Shown here piece after piece: positions 17,265-26,568 of a DNA stretch of 64,000 nucleotides (position 1 is its first letter; each line of letters begins with the position of its first letter). This DNA comes from JADGNF01 sp964582085 (GTDB lineage Archaea; Thermoproteota; Bathyarchaeia; Bathyarchaeales; Bathycorpusculaceae): NCBI GenBank assembly GCA_964582085.1, contig CAZOPV010000020.1:3100-67099 (forward strand). The letters are read 5' to 3'. The position numbers and the translations under genes were made by a program. The notes beneath the pieces were generated by a model that searched no databases, was not told the DNA's origin, and saw only the letters and a program-made list of their open reading frames with translations.

Positions 17265-17588
17265 ATGTCTCTTTCCTGTGAAAGCGTAATACGTCGCATT
17301 TTACCCGTGTACCGTTCTTTTGTAGCTAAGGAACTTATCTTAAAGTACAAGCTGACGCAAAATGTGGTTGCCGAGAAACTTGGCACAACCCAAGCTGCAG
17401 TGAGCCAGTACATTAACAGTAAGCGCGGTGTTAACGACGTACCGAACTACTCTGAAATTGAGCCTTTGCTTCAGCAGTCAGCAGCTAAAATAGCAGAACG
17501 TATGGCAACCACCAATATTACATCCGAGGAGTTCAGCAGCAGTTTCTGTGAATTATGCACCGAGCTCCGTAAAAACAAAAAAATATAG
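17265..17588 (+). CDS. Small HTH transcription regulator
   Basis: 107 residues. The helix-turn-helix is at about 28-55 (KYKLTQNVVAEKLGTTQAAV then SQYINSKRG), followed by a helical tail. Archaeal proteins of this size and layout are common predicted regulators; the target is unknown. It follows the HTH-CBS gene by 51 bp on the same strand and converges on the HMG-CoA reductase gene, leaving three bases. Confidence 0.8.
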   Translation: MSLSCESVIRRILPVYRSFVAKELILKYKLTQNVVAEKLGTTQAAVSQYINSKRGVNDVPNYSEIEPLLQQSAAKIAERMATTNITSEEFSSSFCELCTELRKNKKI

Positions 17589-17591
17589 AGC

Positions 17592-18872
17592 TTACGATGC
17601 AGATCTGAGTTCAGCAAGTATTTCTTTTGCCCTGTCCATGCGGATCTTCCGTTCTTTAACCATTTTTTCAGCCACCAAGTCAACAAGTTTGCCCGTTGCT
17701 CCAGCTTGGACGGCGATGTTGCGGGCGTGAAGAGACATGTGACCTTGCTGTATGCCTTCATGGGCTAACGCTCTCAGGGCTGCAAGGTTTTGAGCTAAAC
17801 CCACCGCTGCTAAAACCTCGGCGAATTCGTTGGCTGACTTGACTTTGAGTATTTTCATGGCAATCTTAGCGGTTGGATGGGTTTTTACGGCTCCACCGAC
17901 AAGCCCCACAGCCATGGGTAATTCAATTTCGCCGACTAAGTTGCCTTGTTCATTTTTCTTCCATGTAGATAACGTGGTGTATTTTCCGTTTAATGCAGCA
18001 TAAGCATGTGCGCCGGCTTCGATGGCTCGGTGGTCGTTACCTGTGGCTAAAACCACAGCTATGACGCCGTTCAAGGCGCCTTTGTTGTGTGTCGCTCCTC
18101 TGTAGGGGTCTGCAGCTGCAAACGCAGAAGCATAAACTATTCCATCCACAACTTCTTCCCCGCCCACGGCTTCTTTGGAAACCGTACACCACGCTTTTGC
18201 GAGACGTTTAACCGCGAGATTTGAGATTATTCTCAAGTAAACGTGACCTCCAGTTAGGGTCTCAATGAGGGGCGCTATAGCTTCAGCCATGGTGTTTACG
18301 GCGTTGGCGCCCATGGCGTCGCGGCAGTCGACGTATAATTCTGTGATAAGCATATCTCCTTGGGTTGTGTGAATTATTTTTGAATCCAAGTCTTTTGCGC
18401 CTCCCCCTAAAGAATTTAGAAGAGGATCTTGGTCGTTGGCCCTTTTTAGGAGTTCTTGTTTTGCAGCCATCACTTTTTCTTTGGCTGCTGAGATATCTTT
18501 GATGCCGACTGTTTGAATTTGGCCAATCATAACTGGTGGTGTGCTGCTAGTGTAGAATCCTCCGCTTTCCCGCACCATTTTTGCTGCGTAGCTGGCTGCT
18601 GCTACAACTGAGGGTTCCTCGGTTGCCATGGGGATTAGGTAATCTTTGTTGTTGATTTTAAAGTTCACTCCTATACCGAGAGGTATAGGTATGGCGCCGA
18701 CTACGTTTTCTATCATCCTGTCGGCTGTTTCCATTGGCAGAGCTCCCGTGTTTTGGAGAATTGCACATTCTTCTTCAGTCAGGTTCGCAAATTCTTTGAC
18801 TTTTGCTAAGCGCTCTTTTGGTGTCAGTTTATAGAAGCCTGAAATGGCCGATGTTTTGGTCATGGATGCCAC
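17592..18872 (-). CDS. Hydroxymethylglutaryl-CoA reductase, class II
   Basis: 426 residues. The class II form is shown by FYKLTPKERLAKVKEF at the N terminus, ENVVGAIPIPLGIGVNFKIN, the PMATEEPSVVAAASYAAK block with the catalytic Glu, and DCRDAMGANAVNTMAEA with the active-site Asp/Asn region; a C-terminal His lies in GIQQGHMSLHARN. It converts HMG-CoA to mevalonate for isoprenoid lipids. Class II enzymes are typical of bacteria and a subset of archaea, unlike the class I enzyme of most archaea. A start at 18863 (second Met) is also possible. Confidence 0.93.
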   Translation of the reverse strand: MASMTKTSAISGFYKLTPKERLAKVKEFANLTEEECAILQNTGALPMETADRMIENVVGAIPIPLGIGVNFKINNKDYLIPMATEEPSVVAAASYAAKMVRESGGFYTSSTPPVMIGQIQTVGIKDISAAKEKVMAAKQELLKRANDQDPLLNSLGGGAKDLDSKIIHTTQGDMLITELYVDCRDAMGANAVNTMAEAIAPLIETLTGGHVYLRIISNLAVKRLAKAWCTVSKEAVGGEEVVDGIVYASAFAAADPYRGATHNKGALNGVIAVVLATGNDHRAIEAGAHAYAALNGKYTTLSTWKKNEQGNLVGEIELPMAVGLVGGAVKTHPTAKIAMKILKVKSANEFAEVLAAVGLAQNLAALRALAHEGIQQGHMSLHARNIAVQAGATGKLVDLVAEKMVKERKIRMDRAKEILAELRSAS

Positions 18873-18951
18873 AGGCTGTTACAACTACGATTTGGCTTTT
18901 AAGTTTTAGTAATAAATTTGATTAAAAAGAGGTAACATTATTTTTACGCGG

Positions 18952-20001
18952 CTATTGTTGAGGCATTGCTGTTGCGGGAATACCTAACCGTTTTGTGATT
19001 TCTCTTGCCAGTGTTTCTCCGTGTGCTCCGCCGTGGTTGTATGCAATTACATTCTTTGGTGAGGCTTGCTTTACGTATTCCAGTAATCCGTTGAAGTCTG
19101 AGTGGTCACTTAGTGCTATCAAATATTCTTTTTTGCCAATTCGTCTGCATGGACTGCGGAATTCTCTGCCGCTGACGCAGATGCGTTCATTATTTAAGCC
19201 GACGCTGCCTCGCGAGTTCATGTGGTAAAACGCTACGCAGGGCAGATTTTCTTCCAGTAAGGTGTGACCTTCTTTTGCAGTGGAAAGCGTCAAGCATCCA
19301 AGTTTCATGCCATGTTTTTCGCAGATTTTTGAGACGCTGTAAACTTTTTCCGGCATCACAAAAGGCACCGTAACGTCGGCGTCGTGAAGGATCTGCATAA
19401 CTTCCTGTAGTTTGCCATGGTAACCAAAAACGTATACCGTACCGATCTTCAGTCTTTCTTCTACCATCCTCACCAGTAGCTTTCGTATATCTCCTTCAAA
19501 TGAGCGCCTACATGTAGGGTTACCGTAGGTGGCTTCAACCACTAAGGTATCGCAATCCAGCACGGGTGTTCCGTCTATTTTGAAGTCGCCTGTCCAAACA
19601 ATCTTTTCGCCTTGTGTGTTTTCTAGCAAAACCTGTGCTGCGCCGACAATGTGCTCTGCTTTAAAGAGGGTTATACGTTCGCCGTCAAAACGAAACTGCT
19701 GGTTATACTTTAAAGTCTTGATGTTTTTAGCTCTTGTTCCCAAGGTTCCCTCTAAAACTTCAATGAGGTCTCGGGTGGCTTCTGTCATCAAAATTTTTTT
19801 GCATTCCTTCAGACTCCAGCGTAAGCCACCTGTGTGGTCTGCGTGGGCGTGTGTAACAACTCTCAGAGGACGGTTTTCTGCGTAGGCGTCGCAGGCAACT
19901 GAATTGCCCAAAAGTACGGCGCCCCGTTGCGTCACTGAAGCCTGCAAAGGTTGCGGGAAGGCTTCAATTTTTTGTTGAACGTGGCGCAAGCCAGTCGACA
20001 A
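18952..20001 (-). CDS. MBL-fold nuclease-like protein (exonuclease / mRNA 3'-end processing type)
   Basis: 349 residues. Metal site THAHADHTGG at about 50-59, the second histidine in KAEHIVGAAQVLL, WTGDFKIDG with the bridging aspartate, and a late ALSDHSDFNGL and YNHGGAHGE that mark the RNA-metabolising branch of the metallo-beta-lactamase fold. It is shorter than CPSF-like proteins and has no KH domains, closer to the DNA-ligase-associated exonuclease group. Start overlaps UPF0201 by 38 bases. Substrate (RNA or DNA) is not decided by sequence alone. Confidence 0.85.
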   Translation of the reverse strand: MSTGLRHVQQKIEAFPQPLQASVTQRGAVLLGNSVACDAYAENRPLRVVTHAHADHTGGLRWSLKECKKILMTEATRDLIEVLEGTLGTRAKNIKTLKYNQQFRFDGERITLFKAEHIVGAAQVLLENTQGEKIVWTGDFKIDGTPVLDCDTLVVEATYGNPTCRRSFEGDIRKLLVRMVEERLKIGTVYVFGYHGKLQEVMQILHDADVTVPFVMPEKVYSVSKICEKHGMKLGCLTLSTAKEGHTLLEENLPCVAFYHMNSRGSVGLNNERICVSGREFRSPCRRIGKKEYLIALSDHSDFNGLLEYVKQASPKNVIAYNHGGAHGETLAREITKRLGIPATAMPQQ

Positions 20002-20368
20002 GCTCCCAAGGGTTTTCGCATTTTACCGTAACTTTGATGGGGCCAAGTGGCGATTCAGCTGTTTCTTCCGAAAAAGAAACATGACCTGCAAAAGCCACTT
20101 GTTTGTTTAAGTAAAAGGTGATTGTGTCGCTGTTTAAACCTTGAAGTAGCAGTTTTCTGGAAGCGTCACGGATGCGGTCTTTGCGGAGTACGTTTTGGAG
20201 CGTTAAAAGAGTCTCTAAGCCTTTTGCTTCAGCTTTTAGAATACTGCCCTTAGGGGCAGAAGTAATCTGTGTGGGGATATCTCCGAAAAGGTTCCATATT
20301 GCCTTCTTGACTTTCTCTTCTGACTCCGTGGGATTAACTTCAGTTTCTACGTAAATAACTATTTCCAT
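19964..20368 (-). CDS. UPF0201 family protein
   Basis: 134 residues. Begins MEIVIYVETEVNPTESEEKV, then DIPTQITSAPKGSILKAEAK and DRIRDASRKLLLQGL, which fits the archaeal UPF0201 family, whose fold resembles ribosomal protein L5 and is suspected to bind RNA. It overlaps UPF0200 upstream by ten bases and the MBL gene downstream by 38, so the three are one operon. UPF0200 and UPF0201 are fused in some archaea, supporting joint function. Confidence 0.85.
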   Translation of the reverse strand: MEIVIYVETEVNPTESEEKVKKAIWNLFGDIPTQITSAPKGSILKAEAKGLETLLTLQNVLRKDRIRDASRKLLLQGLNSDTITFYLNKQVAFAGHVSFSEETAESPLGPIKVTVKCENPWELVDWLAPRSTKN

Positions 20369-20925
20369 TTTTCTTCAATCTCCTTTAATGACTCTTTAAC
20401 CTTAGTTTTGGCGACTTCTTGGCTGCTTTCGTTGATTATCATGTATTGCGCCATAGCTATGGCGTTTCCTATACCTACGCTTAGTTCACGCATGTCCCGT
20501 TCATGGAATACGTCCCATGTTTTAGGGTCGTCGCTTCTGCCCCTGTTGGAGAGGCGTTTGAAGCGTGTTTCAGGTGAAGCGTGAATTGCAATCAAAGTGA
20601 ACCTCGGAAAATGAGTTTTGAAAACATTCACTTCGTGTAGGCTTCTGATTCCCTCCACAACTACTAGTGGGCTTTTTTTCTGTTTAATTTTCTCAATGCA
20701 CATTTCGGCGATTACGTTGTTGCCATGTTTGGCGCGGAGTTCAAGCATAACTGCACCAACGTTTTTTGGGTTCAGTTCTAAGCCGCGTTTTGCGGTTTCT
20801 TCGCGGATGACATCTCCCATTACAACAACGTCGTAGCCTAGCTCGTGTGCGGTTTCGACCAAAACTAGTGATTTGCCTGCTCCGGGCATTCCTGTTAAAC
20901 CTACAACTGTTTTGACAGCGTTCAT
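20359..20925 (-). CDS. UPF0200 family nucleotide kinase-like ATPase
   Basis: 188 residues. P-loop GLTGMPGAGKS at about 9-19, then VVVEGIRSLHEVNVF as a Walker B-like strand and RLSNRGRSDDPKTW in the lid region, which recalls dephospho-CoA kinase and adenylate-kinase-like enzymes. The substrate of UPF0200 proteins is unknown. First gene of the UPF0200-UPF0201-MBL operon; divergent from thpR with about 100 bp between. Confidence 0.87.
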   Translation of the reverse strand: MNAVKTVVGLTGMPGAGKSLVLVETAHELGYDVVVMGDVIREETAKRGLELNPKNVGAVMLELRAKHGNNVIAEMCIEKIKQKKSPLVVVEGIRSLHEVNVFKTHFPRFTLIAIHASPETRFKRLSNRGRSDDPKTWDVFHERDMRELSVGIGNAIAMAQYMIINESSQEVAKTKVKESLKEIEEKWK

Positions 20926-21022
20926 TGCATACCCTTTTTGTGTTTTAACATTAATCGGCGTCCAGAATTAAAAGCATTTATGAAGGAAACATGTTAAAAC
21001 TATTTGAGGCTGCAGTAGAGTA

Positions 21023-21589
21023 ATGTCGCAGTTTGTACGCGCTTTCTTGGCTTTCGACATTGAGAGTGTAGAAGTAAAAGAGAAACTTTGTGAGGCGCAG
21101 AGGCGTTTAGCTCAGACAGGCGCTGATCTTAAACTTGTCGAAGTTGAAAACATTCACATAACTGTCCGTTTCTTGGGTGACGTAGCCGTCGGCGTGGTTG
21201 ACAAGGTTTTTGAGCACATGAAAAAAATCCAATTTAAACCTTTTAGCGTGCAAATTAGCGGTTTAGGTGTTTTTCCGAATTTGAATTTTCCACGTGTCAT
21301 TTGGGCGGGAATTACGTCGGGTTCAATTCAGCTGCGGGATATTTTTATGCAGCTTGAGTCTCGGCTCCGCGATTTAGGATTTGCAGGCGACCCAAAAGGG
21401 TTTTCGCCTCACTTGACAATTGCGCGTGTGCGTTCTGCCCGAAACAAGTCTCAACTGTCCGATTTCGTGTCTGAGAATGGTAGCTACGAGTTTGGCTCAG
21501 TTAAAGCAGCCTGCCTCAGATTAAAACGTAGTGAGTTAACTCCCAGAGGACCCATTTACTCCACTCTCCGAGAGTATTGTCCCACGTAG
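21023..21589 (+). CDS. thpR: RNA 2',3'-cyclic phosphodiesterase (2H family)
   Basis: 188 residues. Two HxT motifs of the 2H phosphoesterases: HITVRFLG at about 47 and HLTIARVR at about 128. These proteins open 2',3'-cyclic phosphates on RNA ends and can ligate tRNA halves in vitro. The gene is followed directly by the CCA-adding enzyme and tRNA-Gln, which fits a tRNA end-processing role. The next frame overlaps by 13 bases if its upstream ATG is used. Confidence 0.93.
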   Translation: MSQFVRAFLAFDIESVEVKEKLCEAQRRLAQTGADLKLVEVENIHITVRFLGDVAVGVVDKVFEHMKKIQFKPFSVQISGLGVFPNLNFPRVIWAGITSGSIQLRDIFMQLESRLRDLGFAGDPKGFSPHLTIARVRSARNKSQLSDFVSENGSYEFGSVKAACLRLKRSELTPRGPIYSTLREYCPT

Positions 21590-21609
21590 CGTTTACCAAG
21601 GAAGTGCCT

Positions 21610-23067
21610 ATGCCACAAAACAAAATAGATGCTTTACTTCAAGATGTTTTGGAAAAAATTACTCCGTCAAAAGCTGACAAAGCCAAAATGGAAGCGATAG
21701 CTAAAAGCCTTGAGCAGAAATTAATCTTTGCCTGTAAAGAATTTAACGTTGACGCCAAGGTGCGCCTTGAAGGCTCCGTTGCTAAGGATACTTGGCTTAG
21801 AGAGGAGCCAGATATCGACGTTTTCATGCGCTTGTCGCCTTCTATCTCTCGTCAAGACCTGGGTAACATAGGTCTGAAAATTGCAAAGAAAGCCACGGCA
21901 GATTCAAAGCAACAAATTGAACGTTTTGCTGAGCACCCTTACCTTGAAACCTTCATAGACGGCGTCCGAGTAAACATTGTACCCTGCTACGATACTACAC
22001 CGGGAGAGTGGTTAAGTGCCACTGACAGAACACCTTTCCACACTGACTACGTAAATGCTCATTTGAACAAAAATTTGCGTGACGAGGTTCGACTACTCAA
22101 GAAATTTATGAAAGGTGTCAACGTGTATGGTGCAGAAATCAAAGTGGGCGGCTTTAGTGGTTATCTTTGTGAGCTTTTGATTCTTAATTACGGGTCGTTT
22201 GTGTCGGTTTTGCAGGCATTTGCTCAGCACGTGCCCAAACGCATAGTTGACATAGAAAAGCATTTCGCAGGGAGAGAACGTGAAATAGAAAAACTCTTTC
22301 CTGAACCTTTAGTCGTAATTGATCCTGTAGACAGAAGACGCAACGTAGCCTCTGCGGTTCACCTTCAAAAACTACACGTATTTGTGGGTGCAACCAGAGA
22401 ATTTTTGAAAATCCCTCACAGCCAATTTTTTTATCCTCCAAAACTCAAATCTTTCAGTGCCTCTGAGATAACTGCTAAATTGAATAGTCGGAACTCAACT
22501 CTTATTTTTCTATCTACGACAGGAGTTGAAGCTGTTCCAGATGTTTTTTGGGGTCAAATATACAGATCCCAGAGAGCTCTGCATAGGTTGCTTAAACTTC
22601 ACGATTTCTCTGTTTTAAGGTCTGATGCTTGGGGCAGTGAAACTGCGGGTTACATAGTTTTTGTGTTTGAGCTTGAAGACCAGTTTTTGCCTGCGGTTAA
22701 GAAACATTTTGGTCCACCGTTGGAGAAACAAAAAGAATGTGAGAATTTCTTAACCAAATATTTAGGCGACAGAAATGTAGTTGCTGGGCCTTACCTTGAA
22801 GGGGGCGAGTGGGTCGTTTTAATAAAAAGAAAAATTACCGATGCTGTAGAACTGCTTAAGATCAAAGTTGGTGGAGGCGGAAAAGAAGTTGGCGTAGCTG
22901 AGCTTGTTGCCAAGGCGTTGAGACAAAACTTTAAGGTCATGGTTGGTAACGAAGTGATTGAATATTACAGTATTAACGATTGTTTTGCGCGGTTTTTGAC
23001 AGGTTTCCTTTTAGGCAAACCTTTTTGGTTGTCCCTCCCAAAAATCAATTCAACGACGGAAAGTTAG
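21610..23067 (+). CDS. cca: CCA-adding tRNA nucleotidyltransferase, archaeal class I
   Basis: 485 residues from the ATG at 21610, chosen because AAGGAAGTG ends four bases before it; an ATG at 21577 in frame would overlap thpR. The nucleotidyltransferase centre is RLEGSVAKDTWLREEPDID with the DxD metal ligands, and VNIVPCYDT gives the third acidic strand. Archaeal central and tail domains follow to the end. It adds or repairs the 3' CCA of tRNAs. tRNA-Gln lies 59 bp downstream, with CCA already encoded. Confidence 0.95.
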   Translation: MPQNKIDALLQDVLEKITPSKADKAKMEAIAKSLEQKLIFACKEFNVDAKVRLEGSVAKDTWLREEPDIDVFMRLSPSISRQDLGNIGLKIAKKATADSKQQIERFAEHPYLETFIDGVRVNIVPCYDTTPGEWLSATDRTPFHTDYVNAHLNKNLRDEVRLLKKFMKGVNVYGAEIKVGGFSGYLCELLILNYGSFVSVLQAFAQHVPKRIVDIEKHFAGREREIEKLFPEPLVVIDPVDRRRNVASAVHLQKLHVFVGATREFLKIPHSQFFYPPKLKSFSASEITAKLNSRNSTLIFLSTTGVEAVPDVFWGQIYRSQRALHRLLKLHDFSVLRSDAWGSETAGYIVFVFELEDQFLPAVKKHFGPPLEKQKECENFLTKYLGDRNVVAGPYLEGGEWVVLIKRKITDAVELLKIKVGGGGKEVGVAELVAKALRQNFKVMVGNEVIEYYSINDCFARFLTGFLLGKPFWLSLPKINSTTES

Positions 23068-23088
23068 GTTGAATAAGTAACGTTAAAG

Positions 23089-23096
23089 TTATAATT
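23089..23096 (+). promoter_or_regulatory. TATA box of tRNA-Gln
   Basis: TTATAATT lies about 31-38 bases before the first base of the tRNA, the usual archaeal distance for a mature 5' end with a very short leader. Confidence 0.5.
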
Positions 23097-23126
23097 TAGA
23101 TGTTAATTTCTACTGTTGCATTAAAG

Positions 23127-23202
23127 AGCCCGGTGGTGTAGTGGCCAAGCATAGGGGCCTCTGGAGCCCTCGACAAGAGTTCGAATCTCTTCCGGGCTAC
23201 CA
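23127..23202 (+). tRNA. tRNA-Gln (anticodon CUG), CCA encoded
   Basis: Acceptor arms AGCCCGG (23127-23133) and CCGGGCT (23192-23198) pair fully, discriminator A at 23199 and encoded CCA at 23200-23202. The anticodon stem GGGGC/GCCCT holds the loop CTCTGGA with CTG at its centre, reading CAG. The TTCGAAT T-loop is standard. The opening A1-U72 pair with GGTGGTGTAG is typical of archaeal tRNA-Gln, the substrate of GatDE. No intron. Confidence 0.93.
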
Positions 23203-23219
23203 TTGTCTAGGCGCGAATT

Positions 23220-23570
23220 TATACTATTTTTAGGCTGATTTTCGTGGATTTCTTTGAGCATCTGCTGTTTTAGAGCAGCAGTCAGTTGAACCAGCTGCTG
23301 GTTTTCGAGTTGGCTGTTGTCGATGATTGTGCGGTTGGGTCTCGTTAGGGCGTCTTTTGTTAGGATTTCTTCTGGGTTTAATCCCCATGCGCGTATGATT
23401 TCTTTTAGTGCGTCGATTTTGCTGAGGCGGGTTTTTGGGTTTTATGCTTAAGCCTGAAGAAATGTAGATGCCTCTTAGGTATTCGGTGCCTTTCATTTTG
23501 ATGTCGGGGTATGTGCTTATGGTGTGTCCCATCATGTATTCGATGTAGTCTGTTGGTATGCCGAGCAATC
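23220..23570 (-). pseudogene. Remnant of an archaeal tyrosine recombinase/integrase (C-terminal part)
   Basis: Reading leftwards from 23570: GIPTDYIEYMMGHTISTYPD carries the conserved MMGH-x10 tyrosine-region of archaeal integrases, followed by IKMKGTEYLRGIYISSGLSI. Near 23425 the frame breaks and continues one frame over as LSKIDALKEIIRAWGLNPEE and on towards the tRNA without its own stop. There is no N-terminal half. A truncated, frameshifted integrase end within 25 bp of a tRNA gene marks an old integration site. Confidence 0.75.
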
Positions 23571-23700
23571 TTTAACGCATTTAGTTGGGTGGGCAACAAC
23601 CTCTTTTCCCTCTTGGAAGGCATAAACGCCGTTTGGGCAGTATTCGACGCAGCGTGGTTTTCCCGTACTCCCACAACCATCGCATTTATCAGAAAAAATT
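23571..23700 (-). pseudogene. Ferredoxin-like remnant
   Basis: On the minus strand from about 23700: DKCDGCGSTGKPRCVEYCPN gives a C-x2-C-x7-C-x3-C-P cluster motif, then KEVVAHPTKCVKDCSA starts what should be the second cluster motif. The match ends where the integrase remnant begins in another frame, and a TGA follows at 23532. No good start codon. It appears to be the front of a two-cluster ferredoxin cut off by the integrase piece. Confidence 0.55.
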
Positions 23701-23740
23701 ATGGTAAACAAGGAATATCTGTATCACCCAAGATTACCAC

Positions 23741-26143
23741 TTATACTTTCTGTTTAGTCTTGAATTTTCGTATCAGGTACACCTTGATTGGATCGTTGAT
23801 AACGAAAGTCGTTAGCAGCGTATAGCCCAGAATTGCAAGAACAGGCACAAATCCAATTGGTGCAAGTTCCAAGACACCAAAGACAGAGACGGCAATCACA
23901 AACAAAACTTCCGCAAAGACGGTAACACTCAAGAACCTACTTGGTCTCGAGTTCCAGAAATGATTTCGCTCACGAACGATCATAAGCGTAGATATACCTG
24001 CCAGGTTGAGGTAAACAAACCCAAAAGTGTATATTTTATTTACATCGCCAATCAACCCAAAGTACGACAGAGCAGACACGCTAAAGAGTACGCCTTCAAT
24101 AATCATAAGCAAGCCCAGAAATCCGCTGACACCAAATAGACGCCGCATATCAAAAGTATCAGGCTTAAGAGAAGAGCGCACGTTATCAGTTGATATTGAC
24201 ATCGAAACGAAGTCGCCTAAGAAAAGCATAAGCACAGTGCTAGTTATCGACAGCAGAAATGAATGGGTAAGAAACAGCATAACAACAAGATAGCCAACAA
24301 TCTGCAGTTTCCGAGCAACCATCATCAAAGCCCAACTGTAGATTCTCTGATAAATGGTTCTTGAGGTTTTGATCATAGACACTATACCGCCAAGACCCTC
24401 AAAGGTTAAGATGGCACTTGCAGAGTCCTTGGCTATGTCTGTAGCGTTTTTCACGGCGATTCCAACTTCTGCTTGTGCAAGAGCTGGAGCGTCGTTAACG
24501 CCGTCGCCAGTCATGCCTACAACGTGTCCTATGCGCTGAAGAGTTTTTACTATAGTGAATTTGTCTTCAGGATAGACCTGAGCGATACCATGGGTGTCTT
24601 CGATTGTTGATGCAAGTAGTTGTGGTTTGGATTCAGCTTCTTTGATTCTTGACATTGTTATCACATTTTTACCTAACCCTACCTGTTGAGCGATGTTTTT
24701 TGCAATGGGAAGTGCGTCTCCAGTAAGCATCTTTACATCTACGCCTAATTCTCGAATTTTAGCTAACGTCTCCCGTGAATCTTCTCTTATTCTATCAGCT
24801 ATACCTGCAAGACCAACGAACTCTAATTTACTTCGGTCAGAGCCTTTAGCGACAGCTATAACCCTCAATCCCTTTGCAGAAAAGTCTTCGGCGAATTTGA
24901 GCATAGTTTTTGCGTCTTCTTCGGGAACGTTGCAAGCGGTGCACATTGTATCGAAAGAGCCTTTTACAACAAAGAATTTTTTGCCATCCTTGCTGATTGT
25001 AGCTTCAGTCATTCGGGTTTTGGGATCAAAGGGAATGAATTCTGTTTGCATATAACCATCCAAGGGTAGATTTGCTTGCAACGCGGCAGTTAGAAATGCT
25101 ATGTCGATTGGATCTTGGTTAGCCTCTTTTGAAGCAAGCGCCCCATACAGCAAAACGTCGCCCTCACGGAATCCATTAAGCGGAAGCTCTTCCTCTACAA
25201 AAAGTTGGTTCATAGTGATTGTACCCGTTTTATCTACGCATAGTACATTCATGGTGGCTGTATCTTCACTTGCACTGAGACGCGTCACTAGAACGCCCTG
25301 TTTTGCGAGCACTGCCGATCCGAGCGCCATATTTATGGTAAACATTGTGGGCATTGCAACTGGCACTGATGCTACAAGTAGCACTCCGACAAGAGGAAGC
25401 AAGACGGCCAGTTCGAAACCTGTCAATGCAGCGTATACAAAGACTATAAGGAGAGATGCTAACACTATTATAGCAAGTTTGCGTGCAACTTTAACAGTGA
25501 CCTCTTCCATGTGAATCTTGGGTTTGGCAAGTTCAAGTAGAGAGATTGTTTTTCCGAAATAAGTTTTGATACCTGTTGCTTCAACTATGCCTGTGGCTTC
25601 GCCTCGTTTTACTGCTGAACCTGAATAAGCTATCTCGGCGGTAATCTTATCCACAATTTCAGATTCGCCAGTTAGCGCTGATTGATCCAAGCCTAGTGAA
25701 CCATCAACTATCTTTACGTCAGCTGGCAAGAGATCGCCAATTCTTAGTCTAACTACGTCCCCTGGAACAAGTTCCCTAGCGGGAATTGTTAACCATTTTC
25801 CATCTCTTTTTACTCTGCACTGAATCATCAACCTCTGCTTTAGAGTGTCCATTGCCTTTTTTGCTTTGCCTTCACGCCAAAGCGCCATCCCTGCGTTGAA
25901 GAAAAGAAGGAAGAGTATGACGAGGGTATGTGGATACTTGCCTAGCACCAATGTAACAATAGCCGTGGCTTCAAGCATCCACGGTACGATGCCCCAGAAA
26001 CGTTTTCCCAGCCTTGAAAGAAAGCTAACTTTTTTCTCCGGCATCTCATTATATCCGTAGGTTGATAATCTTTCCTTTACTTCTTGGCTAGTTAGCCCTA
26101 ATTCTAAATTTGTAGCTTGCAGTTCTTTTTTCTCTTTTTCCAT
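23741..26143 (-). CDS. Plasma-membrane-type H+-exporting P-type ATPase (P-III)
   Basis: 800 residues. The actuator domain holds DQSALTGESEIVD; the phosphorylation site is CVDKTGTITMNQL near residue 300; the nucleotide domain has FDPKTRMTEA and VVKGSFDTM; the hinge has MLTGDALPIAKN and VGMTGDGVNDAPAL. About ten membrane helices. The sequence groups with proton pumps of plants, fungi and some archaea rather than with Ca2+ or heavy-metal pumps: there is no CPC and no N-terminal metal-binding domain. It would expel protons using ATP, for pH or membrane-potential control. The ATG at 26143 has GAAGTG upstream. Confidence 0.93.
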   Translation of the reverse strand: MEKEKKELQATNLELGLTSQEVKERLSTYGYNEMPEKKVSFLSRLGKRFWGIVPWMLEATAIVTLVLGKYPHTLVILFLLFFNAGMALWREGKAKKAMDTLKQRLMIQCRVKRDGKWLTIPARELVPGDVVRLRIGDLLPADVKIVDGSLGLDQSALTGESEIVDKITAEIAYSGSAVKRGEATGIVEATGIKTYFGKTISLLELAKPKIHMEEVTVKVARKLAIIVLASLLIVFVYAALTGFELAVLLPLVGVLLVASVPVAMPTMFTINMALGSAVLAKQGVLVTRLSASEDTATMNVLCVDKTGTITMNQLFVEEELPLNGFREGDVLLYGALASKEANQDPIDIAFLTAALQANLPLDGYMQTEFIPFDPKTRMTEATISKDGKKFFVVKGSFDTMCTACNVPEEDAKTMLKFAEDFSAKGLRVIAVAKGSDRSKLEFVGLAGIADRIREDSRETLAKIRELGVDVKMLTGDALPIAKNIAQQVGLGKNVITMSRIKEAESKPQLLASTIEDTHGIAQVYPEDKFTIVKTLQRIGHVVGMTGDGVNDAPALAQAEVGIAVKNATDIAKDSASAILTFEGLGGIVSMIKTSRTIYQRIYSWALMMVARKLQIVGYLVVMLFLTHSFLLSITSTVLMLFLGDFVSMSISTDNVRSSLKPDTFDMRRLFGVSGFLGLLMIIEGVLFSVSALSYFGLIGDVNKIYTFGFVYLNLAGISTLMIVRERNHFWNSRPSRFLSVTVFAEVLFVIAVSVFGVLELAPIGFVPVLAILGYTLLTTFVINDPIKVYLIRKFKTKQKV

Positions 26144-26234
26144 TTTTTCACTTCGTATACTGGTTGAGTTTGAATTTTGGAATTACCTTACACGAAAAGG
26201 GTAATTTGATTAGGAAGATGAATACTGAGATGGG

Positions 26235-26522
26235 TTAGGCTTTTGCTTTCTTTAGTTCATCAATTATCTTCTGCGTTTCTTCTTCTGATGGATGAGAAAT
26301 AGCGCCAACAGGGCATATGTCTTCACAACCCCTGCAGAAAACTACGCAAGAATTTGGGTTTTTTACGACTGTTTTCTTTTCTCCATCTTTATTTTCAAAG
26401 TCAAAAACGTGATTGTGGCAGTAGTCTACGCATTTTCCGCAAGTAATGCATTTACCGTAATCTATTTTTGGTGCCCATGGTATTTTGTCTCTTGGAACTC
26501 CTTCATATGTTTCTTCAATCAA
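26235..26522 (-). CDS. Two-cluster [4Fe-4S] ferredoxin
   Basis: 95 residues from a TTG start with GGAGG nine bases before it. First cluster CITCGKCVDYCHN, where His replaces the common Pro; second cluster CVVFCRGCEDICPVGAISHP, a C-x3-C-x2-C-x3-CP pattern. The N-terminal GVPRDKIPWAPKIDY is shared with the ferredoxin at 27681-28037, so these are paralogues. Acts as a cytoplasmic electron carrier; the partner is unknown. Confidence 0.9.
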   Translation of the reverse strand: MIEETYEGVPRDKIPWAPKIDYGKCITCGKCVDYCHNHVFDFENKDGEKKTVVKNPNSCVVFCRGCEDICPVGAISHPSEEETQKIIDELKKAKA

Positions 26523-26568
26523 GCTTTGTTGCCTCCTTTGTTCTTCAAGCTTTAGACGTAGACTTGGA

